This document shows positions 1-6,510 of a stretch of 19,719 nucleotides of DNA, piece by piece; the stretch's first letter is position 1; each line of letters begins with the position of its first letter. The notes below the pieces were generated by a model that searched no databases, had not been told where the DNA came from, and worked only from the letters and a program-made list of their open reading frames with translations. A program made the position numbers and the translations under genes. This DNA comes from JAWXTP01 sp044433415 (GTDB taxonomy: Bacteria; Bacteroidota; Bacteroidia; Bacteroidales; Rikenellaceae), in the NCBI GenBank assembly GCA_044433415.1, contig JAWXTP010000047.1, positions 1 through 19,719 on the forward strand. The letters run 5' to 3'.

Positions 1-95
1 TAATTTATTAAGCCGCATAGTCCTTCAACTCCATTACGCATATTAACTGCTGTTTCGCACAACACAAATCTATTATTTTCATTCAAATTAAACAT
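1..95 (-). CDS. tnpB: IS66-type TnpB (Orf2) accessory protein, 5' fragment cut by the window edge
   Basis: Reading the minus strand from an ATG at 95-93 gives 31 codons without a stop to the window edge, starting MFNLNENNRFVLCETAVNMR and continuing NGVEGLCGLIN. This matches the N-terminus of IS66 family Orf2/TnpB proteins, which carry a conserved 'DMR-G-(D/E)GL(C/A)-LV' type motif (here NMRNGVEGLCGLI). TnpB is an accessory protein of IS66 transposition; its exact biochemical job is not known. A TACCTTTG box (116-109, minus) lies only 14 bases before the start codon, so the transcript would have a very short leader. No orf1 is seen upstream on the minus strand. The rest of the insertion sequence, if intact, lies outside the window to the left. 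The family call rests on a short stretch and is moderately sure. Confidence 0.62.
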   Translation of the reverse strand, partial: MFNLNENNRFVLCETAVNMRNGVEGLCGLIN

Positions 96-215
96 AACTT
101 TTTTTGTACAAAGGTAAGCACTCACATTTGTTCAAAAAATACGGCTAATTTGGGATGCTTACAATGATTTTGTGAATGATTTCCACGCTTGTCGCAATTA
201 ATAATCAATAAAAAA

Positions 216-301
216 CATTTTTTCCTTCGAAAAAATGTAGTCCTACCACACTTTTTCCCTTGAAAAAATGTATTTATTCGCATTTTTTCGTTGGAAAAAA
301 T
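216..301. repeat. Three phased palindromes upstream of the ATPase gene
   Basis: Three copies of a palindrome with 4-base loops lie in a row. 216-237 reads CATTTTTTC, CTTC, GAAAAAATG (perfect arms). 248-271 has 10-base arms with one mismatch around CCTT. 282-301 reads ATTTTTTC, GTTG, GAAAAAAT (perfect arms). Aligned starts are 33 and 32 bases apart, about three helical turns. The third copy overlaps the predicted -33 element of the ATPase promoter. The layout suggests operator sites bound by a dimeric regulator; small hairpins in DNA or RNA are the alternative. Confidence 0.6.
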
Positions 302-320
302 ATTTTTTGTATTATCTTTG
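291..320 (+). promoter_or_regulatory. Predicted promoter of the AAA+ ATPase gene
   Basis: TATCTTTG at 313-320 fits the Bacteroidota -7 box TAnnTTTG. TTG at 291-293 sits 19 bases upstream as the -33 element. Transcription would start near 327, giving a leader of about 11 bases before the ATG at 338. Confidence 0.6.
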
Positions 321-337
321 TAACAAAATAAGATGTT

Positions 338-1642
338 ATGAGAAGATTAGTATACGACAAATTAGTTACTTGGAAGAATAAAGCAGATAAGTTACGAAAA
401 CCATTGATACTTAGAGGTGCTAGACAAGTGGGTAAAACTTGGCTTCTAGAAGAATTCGGCAAAAATGAATTTGTAAGTTTCGCCTATGTTAATTTTGAAG
501 AACAAAAGGAAATTACAAACCTATTTGAAGAAGACTTTGATACAGGACGCATTTTGCGATCTATAGAAATTATTACAGGCGTAAAACTTGTAGCAGGTAA
601 AACTTTGATAGTACTTGATGAAGTTCAAGCTGCTAAAAGAGGCCTCCTATCTTTAAAATATTTGTATAAAAACGCTCCTCAATATCATATTGTGGCAGCA
701 GGATCTCTACTTGGTATATCTATTCATGAAAATGAATCCTTTCCTGTAGGTAAAGTGGAATTTGCTGACGTATACCCTATGTCTTTCGAAGAGTTTATTA
801 TGGCTCTGGGAAAAACAGAACTTCTTAAAAATCTTAGAGATAAAGATTGGAAACTTATAACAACATTCAAAAATAAGTATATAGAACTTTTACGTCAATA
901 TTACTATGTAGGTGGTATGCCTGAAGTTGTTTACCACTACGTAAATGGTGGGTCTTTTGCTGATGTTAGATCTCTACAACTGGGTCTTCTTCGCTCATAT
1001 AACGCAGATTTCTCTAAACATCCTCCTTTGGAAATTGTACCACGTCTAAAAATGGTGTGGAACAATATTCCCTCGCAACTAGCTAAAGAAAATAAAAAAT
1101 TCATCTACAACGCACTTAGGCAAGGTGCTCGCGCTAAAGATTTTGAACTAGCTATTGAATGGCTCACTGAAGCTGGACTTGTATATAAAATAGGTAGAAT
1201 AAACAACCCTATACTCCCTTTAGATGGCTTTGCCGATATCGATGCATTTAAATTATTTGTCCTGGATGTTGGTCTCCTAGGCGCTATGTCTGGACTAGAC
1301 ACAAAAACGCTAATAAATGGTAACGAAATATTTACTCAGTACAAAGGTGCTCTAACTGAACAGTATATACTTCAACAACTACTATATTGTGATGATATAG
1401 TAGTGAAATATTGGTCTGCAAGTAACGCAACTGCAGAACTAGATTTTGTTGTACAATTTGAAGGTCAAGTAATCCCTATAGAAGTAAAAGCCGAAGAGAA
1501 CCTAAAAGCTAAATCCTTGAAAAATTATATAGCTAAGTATTCTCCACAAATAGCTATAAGAACTTCTATGTCAGACTTTAGACGTGATGACTCTATTACT
1601 AACATTCCTTTGTTTGCCTTCTCCTTGAATAGTATTCTATAA
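338..1642 (+). CDS. AAA+ ATPase with C-terminal DUF4143 (PD-(D/E)XK-like) domain
   Basis: The 434-residue protein starts at ATG 338 behind a good promoter. Residues 1-160 form an AAA+ ATPase core: Walker A GARQVGKT at about 27-34, Walker B LIVLDE at about 90-95, and a sensor-like HIVAAGSLLG near 117-126. The second half is DUF4143, ending in ELDFVVQ (about 367-373) and IPIEVKA (about 379-385), the D...ExK spacing typical of a PD-(D/E)XK nuclease fold. Length is normal for this common Bacteroidota family (400-450 residues). Members are often found near mobile or defence genes, but the cellular role is unknown. Here the gene stands alone beside an IS66 fragment, with three palindromes over its promoter, so it may be tightly regulated. 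It is convergent with the B12 receptor gene. Confidence 0.88.
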   Translation: MRRLVYDKLVTWKNKADKLRKPLILRGARQVGKTWLLEEFGKNEFVSFAYVNFEEQKEITNLFEEDFDTGRILRSIEIITGVKLVAGKTLIVLDEVQAAKRGLLSLKYLYKNAPQYHIVAAGSLLGISIHENESFPVGKVEFADVYPMSFEEFIMALGKTELLKNLRDKDWKLITTFKNKYIELLRQYYYVGGMPEVVYHYVNGGSFADVRSLQLGLLRSYNADFSKHPPLEIVPRLKMVWNNIPSQLAKENKKFIYNALRQGARAKDFELAIEWLTEAGLVYKIGRINNPILPLDGFADIDAFKLFVLDVGLLGAMSGLDTKTLINGNEIFTQYKGALTEQYILQQLLYCDDIVVKYWSASNATAELDFVVQFEGQVIPIEVKAEENLKAKSLKNYIAKYSPQIAIRTSMSDFRRDDSITNIPLFAFSLNSIL

Positions 1643-1671
1643 AGGTAACTTCTAAAAATTGGATTTTAACG

Positions 1672-1789
1672 CTTTTAGATTTATAAGTTTCATCTTTGAA
1701 TTTTTACAAATACACCATGGGAACCACCACGCCTGTATTCATAAAACTCCAAATCATTAGGAAACTTCTAAAACTTCTAAATCTAAAAA
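1672..1789. repeat. Imperfect inverted repeat between convergent genes
   Basis: Outer arms 1672-1690 and 1771-1789 match at 17 of 19 positions; inner arms 1695-1716 and 1732-1753 match at 16 of 22. This makes a 118-bp palindrome centred near 1730 in the 252-base gap between the ATPase gene and the B12 receptor gene, which end facing each other. It could be a bidirectional terminator or a decayed MITE-like repeat. Nothing else is seen in this gap. Confidence 0.5.
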
Positions 1790-1894
1790 AAGAATAAAAC
1801 CAATTATTAGAACTCCCCTAAATATATTTTATGAAACTAAAATTTTAAGTGCAATATTTTAAAAACTGTTAACATGGTTGCTACAAGCAAAAAC

Positions 1895-3829
1895 CTAGAA
1901 TGTAGCATTTACCTGAAAACGTATATTTCTTAACGGCATAGGATAATACTGTGTACTCTCATAATAAGAATCAAAAAGATTATCAACTTTCAAAGATAGC
2001 TTAAGCGATTTTGTTCCCTTTAATTTAATGATACCGCCTAGTTCTACATTATTTAAGGTATAAGCATTAGTGCTATACTCCTCATCTGCTGTAGTATACC
2101 TCTCTCCTGTGTAGCTCACCGTGTAGTTAGCCCACAGCATATCCTTCCACCACAACTCATACCTTACATTACCCTTGTGTCTAGGGATATATGCCAACTG
2201 CTTACCCTGAGCATCATCACCCCTATTAGAATTATCTACTGAATGTGCTAAAGTATAGTTACCTATCAAAGAGTGCTTAAAAAGACCTTTTTCGAGCTTA
2301 ATTTTCGCGTTTAGCTCCACGCCCTGAGATATTACATCACTAAAATTTTCAGGAGACCAGATATACCCATTTTCTGTAGGTATCCACATTATCCAATCCT
2401 CAATATCCATATAATAATATGAAGCCTCTAACTCAAAATCTACACTTCCAACATTAGGCGAATAAATAACAGAAAAATCATTAGAGAAACCTTTCTCAGG
2501 TTTTAAATCAGGATTCCCACCTGGATCCCAGTATAAGTCATTAAGCGTCGGAACTCTATAATTATAGGCATTCGTAGCCTTAAAGGTAAGTTTACCAGGC
2601 ACAGCCATATAGCGTGCTGATACATTATACACCCCATAACTGTTATTCTCCATAGTCTCAAAAGTACCATCTATATCAAAATGCAATTTATGGAAAGGCT
2701 TAAATAAAGCGAATCCTCTTAATGACAAAGCATTACGTGTACTTGCATCATCTTCATAAGAACTAGAAACCGCTCTATCATTCCTATATTTCAACATAGC
2801 TCCTAGGTCTAACTTGCTACTAGCTGTATAGGTATAGTCTCCCCTAAAAATCAAGCTATTCCCCTTATTATTAGAATAACTAACGTAAGTACCAAAATTT
2901 TTGTCATAATCAAAGTCATTCCACAGGTTAGCTAGCGTTAACTTATAACGATGTTGCTCACGTGTAGACTCATAACTAGCTAGAATACGGAGATTTATAG
3001 AGCTTGTAGTTTCTGTAGCTGTAGCACTAGAAATTATAGACTGAGGGAGCTCTCTATCATCAACTTGCGCCCATGCTATAACATTAAGTTTGTCATTTTT
3101 CTTTGTAGTATAATAAAACTCCTGCATGGCTCCTGTCTGCATATAAGCAGCATTCTTACGACGCTCATAAAAGGCGTCTTTACTATATACTTTATTTAAG
3201 TAGCGATAGTCATTATCAGATTGTTGATAGTAAGCTCTTGTAGAAGATGTTAAACGCCCCTTAGTAAGGCGTAAAGTCCCAGCACCAACTATAGTATTAT
3301 TAGAACCATACTCACCAAGTATAGAGATATAGTGTTTCTCCACAGGTTTATCATCACTACTAAAGTTAACACTACCTCCCAAAGCACCACTACCCGACTG
3401 CTGAGCACTAGAGCCGTGATAAAGAGATACATTATCAGTAAAATAAACAGGGATTTGTGAAAAGTCAAAGCTACCTAGCGTTGTAGAATTTAGAGAAATA
3501 CCATTCCACAACACCTGAGTATGATTTGAGGAAGTACCACGAAAAGAGGCAGTAGCTGTTGCACCCTGTCCTAAAGATTTAATATTTATAACACTATTAT
3601 CGTTAAGTAACTCACTAAGAGACTTAGTTTGATTCTGCTCTATTATAGTCTGCTCTATCTCCGTGACTTTGCTTCCCACGCTTGCTTTTTCTATCTTTCT
3701 CTGCTTGGAAATACGAGCTTCATCTACTGAGAGCACTGTATCTGCTAGCTGAGTTTTATCTTGAGACAAAGCCTGAAACCCACTTACTACAACAAATATA
3801 AAGCTCAAAATTAACTGTTTTCTACACAT
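1895..3829 (-). CDS. btuB: TonB-dependent outer-membrane receptor, BtuB-like (cobalamin)
   Basis: The 644-residue protein has a signal peptide (MCRKQLILSFIFVVVSGFQA, cleaved near SQD). A plug domain spans about residues 40-170 and includes SFRGTSSNHTQVLWNGISLN, a pattern strongly reminiscent of Bacteroidota BtuB receptors. A 22-strand barrel follows, ending in the aromatic terminus FQVNATF that the Bam complex recognises. BtuB imports corrinoids across the outer membrane with energy from TonB-ExbBD. The gene begins 15 bases after the stop of the upstream propeller lipoprotein, so the two are one transcript. In Bacteroides the surface lipoprotein BtuG caps BtuB, and this pair has the same order and sizes. 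The substrate is therefore inferred from family resemblance and partner; a siderophore or other ligand is less likely. No cobalamin riboswitch is evident upstream. Confidence 0.78.
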   Translation of the reverse strand: MCRKQLILSFIFVVVSGFQALSQDKTQLADTVLSVDEARISKQRKIEKASVGSKVTEIEQTIIEQNQTKSLSELLNDNSVINIKSLGQGATATASFRGTSSNHTQVLWNGISLNSTTLGSFDFSQIPVYFTDNVSLYHGSSAQQSGSGALGGSVNFSSDDKPVEKHYISILGEYGSNNTIVGAGTLRLTKGRLTSSTRAYYQQSDNDYRYLNKVYSKDAFYERRKNAAYMQTGAMQEFYYTTKKNDKLNVIAWAQVDDRELPQSIISSATATETTSSINLRILASYESTREQHRYKLTLANLWNDFDYDKNFGTYVSYSNNKGNSLIFRGDYTYTASSKLDLGAMLKYRNDRAVSSSYEDDASTRNALSLRGFALFKPFHKLHFDIDGTFETMENNSYGVYNVSARYMAVPGKLTFKATNAYNYRVPTLNDLYWDPGGNPDLKPEKGFSNDFSVIYSPNVGSVDFELEASYYYMDIEDWIMWIPTENGYIWSPENFSDVISQGVELNAKIKLEKGLFKHSLIGNYTLAHSVDNSNRGDDAQGKQLAYIPRHKGNVRYELWWKDMLWANYTVSYTGERYTTADEEYSTNAYTLNNVELGGIIKLKGTKSLKLSLKVDNLFDSYYESTQYYPMPLRNIRFQVNATF

Positions 3830-3844
3830 TATATTAAGCCACCA

Positions 3845-4960
3845 TTAGTCATTAATAACGTGTATTATACGAGGAAAAATCCCAGCTCTAAAGTAAGGTT
3901 GTTCTTCACCATCATCGTCAGTATAATAATTTACAATATTACCGCTAAGATTATACTCAAAGATACGCCCACGAGTAATAGAACCAAAGAGCACTCTAGA
4001 AATCATAATAGTGTTATCCTCTGTTGTTGACAAGCCATAAGTAGTCCATAAAGCATCGTCATTGTCATGTGTGAAGATAGGTTGCGTAGGAGTTGTTGGG
4101 TTTTGTGTATCTACAGCATATATATCGCTACCAGAGTTAAAATACAACCATCTACCGTCAGCATCTATATCAATATTTCCCCAGTAGGTATCTATTCCTT
4201 CAACAGAAATTTCTTTTATTGCCACTTCTGTAATAGGATTTACACAGTAGACTCCTGCACCTGAAAGCACCCAAATATAACCGCTATTATCAACGCATAT
4301 TTTAGAAAAACCTGCTACTTCTATGGTATTACCCTCAGCAGTTAAGATGTCACGTCTTTTGTCGGACTCTAGTCCATTCAAATCAAATACAGAAAACTGA
4401 GTTCCACCTACAAATAGTTTATTATTATGAAGTTTCATTTGTTGAGTAGGAAAATCTACAGGGATTAAACGTCTAAGCATATCACGGTCTTCACCATGGT
4501 TAATATCCATTATCATCAAAGACGACTTCTCAGAGCTACCCACAATAGCGCTACTAGACTGGTCAGACACTATTACTGAGTCGCCACCTAGATACTCTAC
4601 AAACATAGGTATAGTACTATGTTCTAGCACCATAGTTTCCACTGATTCAAAAGTTGTAGCACTTACCACCTCAACTTTTTGTGAATTATTTACGGGAATA
4701 TAATAATTAGCACCTATCTTTGTAATAGACTGAGGCACATCACCTATAGGCCTACCATTAACATTACTAAACACGTCATTAACATAGGCATTACCTTCAT
4801 ATAAAGCAGTTACAGAACCAGTACCATAGCCAAACTGTCCTTCACTAACAATTATAGCTCTAAGGTTATCACTTTTAAAGGTATAGCTACTAGAAGTTAC
4901 ATTATCAGTACACGAATAACAAAGGCCTAAAGATATTAGCAGTGCAAGTATTTTTCTCAT
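3845..4960 (-). CDS. btuG: Beta-propeller surface lipoprotein (DUF5074/YncE-like), likely BtuG
   Basis: I place the start at ATG 4960-4958, giving MRKILALLISLGLCYSC, a clean lipoprotein signal peptide with lipobox CYSC and acylated Cys17. An in-frame ATG at 4981 would lie almost on the transcription start set by the TATCTTTG box (4996-4989), so it is less likely. The 371-residue protein is made of beta-propeller blades (for example SGYIWVLSGAGVYCVNP) and resembles the DUF5074/YncE-like family. In Bacteroides thetaiotaomicron such a protein, BtuG, sits on the cell surface, binds cobalamin very tightly and hands it to BtuB. Here the next gene, 15 bases downstream, is the BtuB-like receptor. The function is thus inferred from fold plus partner. 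Alternative: a propeller lipoprotein for another TonB ligand. Confidence 0.72.
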   Translation of the reverse strand: MRKILALLISLGLCYSCTDNVTSSSYTFKSDNLRAIIVSEGQFGYGTGSVTALYEGNAYVNDVFSNVNGRPIGDVPQSITKIGANYYIPVNNSQKVEVVSATTFESVETMVLEHSTIPMFVEYLGGDSVIVSDQSSSAIVGSSEKSSLMIMDINHGEDRDMLRRLIPVDFPTQQMKLHNNKLFVGGTQFSVFDLNGLESDKRRDILTAEGNTIEVAGFSKICVDNSGYIWVLSGAGVYCVNPITEVAIKEISVEGIDTYWGNIDIDADGRWLYFNSGSDIYAVDTQNPTTPTQPIFTHDNDDALWTTYGLSTTEDNTIMISRVLFGSITRGRIFEYNLSGNIVNYYTDDDGEEQPYFRAGIFPRIIHVIND

Positions 4961-4988
4961 ATTTAAAACAAAATTTACCATTAAGCTA

Positions 4989-4996
4989 CAAAGATA
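4989..4996 (-). promoter_or_regulatory. Predicted -7 box of the btuGB operon
   Basis: The minus strand reads TATCTTTG here, matching TAnnTTTG. It lies 28 bases before the preferred btuG start at 4960. No good -33 TTTG is found at the usual distance, so the promoter may be weak or need an activator. Confidence 0.45.
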
Positions 4997-5051
4997 ACGA
5001 TTTTATGTAAGATAATACTTTTCTTTCGTAAAATTAACTCTTACAGTCCCC

Positions 5052-5075
5052 TTAAGTAGGGTAAAATAATTATTG
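5052..5075 (+). repeat. 24-base repeat shared with the 3' end of lepB
   Basis: This 24-base stretch is identical, in reverse orientation, to 18132-18155, where it covers the last codons, TAG stop and first bases after lepB. It begins TTAAGTAGGGTAAAAT. A related AGGTAGGGTAA lies at the ruvX stop. Here no gene ends next to it. Confidence 0.5.
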
Positions 5076-5134
5076 GTGTATTTTTAAGAGTGCTATTAAA
5101 AATATGGCAATATTTATTTTACACTACTTTAAAG

Positions 5135-6001
5135 CTATGCGTTATTTATCTCGTCAACTGACAAACCTGTGATTTGAGATATTTCATCAAACTCAAATCC
5201 TTTAGATTTCAAATTTCTAGCAACTTTAAAAAGACCTTCTTCTAAACCACGTTTATGACCTTTAAAATCAGCTTCGTCTATTTGGTAGAAAAGACTATTA
5301 CTATCTGAGATGGCATCTAATACTTGTTTTTGGTAACGATTATATTGTTCTCTACTTAAGATATCTAACTTTAACTTTTCACGTACTTCATCTAAACCAC
5401 ACGCTGTAGCACTATCAGGCAAGTCTCCTGTTTTTAAGTAGCTTATCCACTCATCTAATGGGGTTTTGGCAACCCTATCAAAATCATTAACTTTTAGGAT
5501 GTAATATTCTGGATAAAGCTGACTTATCTCTTTCACATTGAAGTTTTTCTGTTGGTATTCAGAGAGTTCTAGCACGTCATTATGGTGTATTCCACGGAAT
5601 TCTGTTTTTCCATGATATACAATATCATCACCTATCCCCAAAGAAAAATAGACTATATTTACACTATATACTTTTTTTATACCAGCATAGTCAACACCTC
5701 TTTTCATGTATTCTACCACTAGTTTTGAAGTAGCAAAAAGCATGCGTTGGAAATAATCATGAGCAGTATTCCCCTGTACCTCAATTATTATTAGTTCACC
5801 TTTAGAGTTCTCAGCTAACAGGTCTACTCTATTTTGTTTATCATCCTCAGTTTCTTGATTACTTTCGCTTTCAAGAAGGTTTTTTATTATTATACGTTCA
5901 TTTAGAAGAGTAGTTAAAAAACCCTCTAATATACCAAAATTTGCTTTATTACGAAGCAAACTTTTCATTGCCCAATCAAATCTTATATAGCTCTTTGTCA
6001 T
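5135..6001 (-). CDS. Rpn family recombination-promoting nuclease / PD-(D/E)XK putative transposase
   Basis: The 288-residue protein begins MTKSYIRFDWAMKSLLRNKA, the usual opening of this family (TIGR01784, 'Rpn family nuclease/putative transposase'). The catalytic pattern of a PD-(D/E)XK nuclease is visible: Asp60 in NRVDLL, then Glu74 and Gln76 in IIIEVQ. The C-terminus (about 230-288) is the helical tail common to the family, with an 'EISQITGLSVDEI' stretch. E. coli RpnA-E are Ca/Mg-dependent DNases that raise recombination; Bacteroidota often carry many intact or decayed copies. This one is full length and has its own promoter. No terminal inverted repeats are seen around it, so I do not call a mobile element. 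Whether it cuts DNA in defence or genome rearrangement cannot be told. Confidence 0.88.
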   Translation of the reverse strand: MTKSYIRFDWAMKSLLRNKANFGILEGFLTTLLNERIIIKNLLESESNQETEDDKQNRVDLLAENSKGELIIIEVQGNTAHDYFQRMLFATSKLVVEYMKRGVDYAGIKKVYSVNIVYFSLGIGDDIVYHGKTEFRGIHHNDVLELSEYQQKNFNVKEISQLYPEYYILKVNDFDRVAKTPLDEWISYLKTGDLPDSATACGLDEVREKLKLDILSREQYNRYQKQVLDAISDSNSLFYQIDEADFKGHKRGLEEGLFKVARNLKSKGFEFDEISQITGLSVDEINNA

Positions 6002-6038
6002 AATAAATAATTTTAAACGTTAACATTTACCTTCAATA

Positions 6039-6070
6039 CAAATATAGCACAAATAGAATAAATAACAAAA
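6039..6070 (-). promoter_or_regulatory. Promoter of the Rpn nuclease gene
   Basis: On the minus strand TTTTG (6070-6066) is followed after 19 bases by TATATTTG (6046-6039), an ideal Bacteroidota promoter. The leader to the ATG at 6001 is about 30 bases. Confidence 0.7.
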
Positions 6071-6133
6071 TTTATATCATTCTAAAAACTCCTATGAGAA
6101 AAGCCAAATAGCGACACATATCATTTTTATAAA

Positions 6134-6168
6134 TTAACCACCATGCACTCGATGTGCATGGTGGTTAA
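6134..6168 (-). terminator. Hairpin with TCGA loop closing repeat copy A
   Basis: A perfect 15-bp stem (6134-6148 with 6154-6168) carries a 5-base loop, ATCGA when read on the minus strand. It closes copy A of the 3'-end repeat family, downstream of the TonB receptor gene at 6511-8958. The U-tract is weak (TTAATTTATAAAAAT), so termination by this copy is less sure than for copies B-D. Confidence 0.55.
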
Positions 6169-6211
6169 AAACAATAGCGAAAACCATCTGTCTCTTTTTT
6201 CAAGAATGGTC

Positions 6212-6374
6212 TAGGGAATCTCTAACAGCTATGCTTTAACACTTTCAAATTTTAAAGCATCATCTTTTAATTTTATAAAATGTGCCATAGGTACCGCTAT
6301 GGCTTATTTTATAAAATCAAAATCTAAGGCTTTAAAATTCGAAATCGTTTAAAGCCTAGCTATTAGAGCCTCCC
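6212..6374. repeat. About 163-bp near-palindrome nested in copy A
   Basis: Arms run inward from AGGGAATCTCTAACAGCTA (6212 on) and AGGGAGGCTCTAATAGCTA (minus strand, from 6374) to a centre GCCATAG-GTACCG-CTATGGC (6283-6302). Copies B and C lack the whole block at the same point, so it looks like an insertion into the parent repeat. The same left arm appears in copy E at about 19660. Confidence 0.7.
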
Positions 6375-6510
6375 TTGATTTGCGGCGTTTTTTGAAGTTT
6401 CAAGCGGAGCAGCCTCGACGGCTGTGAGCATTGGAACTTTAAAAAAGGTCGGAAAGATGAGCCGTTATTGGAAAAAGCGGAAACCAAGCTACTGCCGGAA
6501 AACCAGGTAA

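Larger units (their letters stand above)
6134..6479 (-). repeat. 3'-end repeat family, copy A (long form with nested palindrome)
   Basis: In minus-strand order copy A has a left arm (6479 downward), a T6 run, an inner stem, a hairpin with a TCGA-containing loop, the returning inner stem, an A6 run, CGCCGCAAAT, a nested palindrome of about 163 bp, the right arm (CCATTCTTG, to 6191), and the TCGA hairpin at 6134-6168. Apart from the nested palindrome it follows copies B and C. It begins about 30 bases after the stop of the TonB receptor gene and points the same way as that gene. It fills most of the 509-base gap 6002-6510. Confidence 0.75.

Noticed and set aside
216..301. Possible mini CRISPR array
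   Set aside because: The repeats are 20-24 bases with only about 10-base spacers, differ from each other, and no cas gene is present.
274..462. 62-codon minus-strand open frame
   Set aside because: It overlaps the ATPase gene start and its promoter palindromes and shows no recognisable protein.
4961..5134. Cobalamin riboswitch upstream of btuGB
   Set aside because: No B12 box or fitting fold could be seen by eye, and the predicted leader is too short. A covariance search would settle it.
5135..6510. Insertion sequence around the Rpn nuclease gene
   Set aside because: No matching terminal inverted repeats or target duplications frame the gene; the nearby hairpin belongs to copy A of the 3'-end family.
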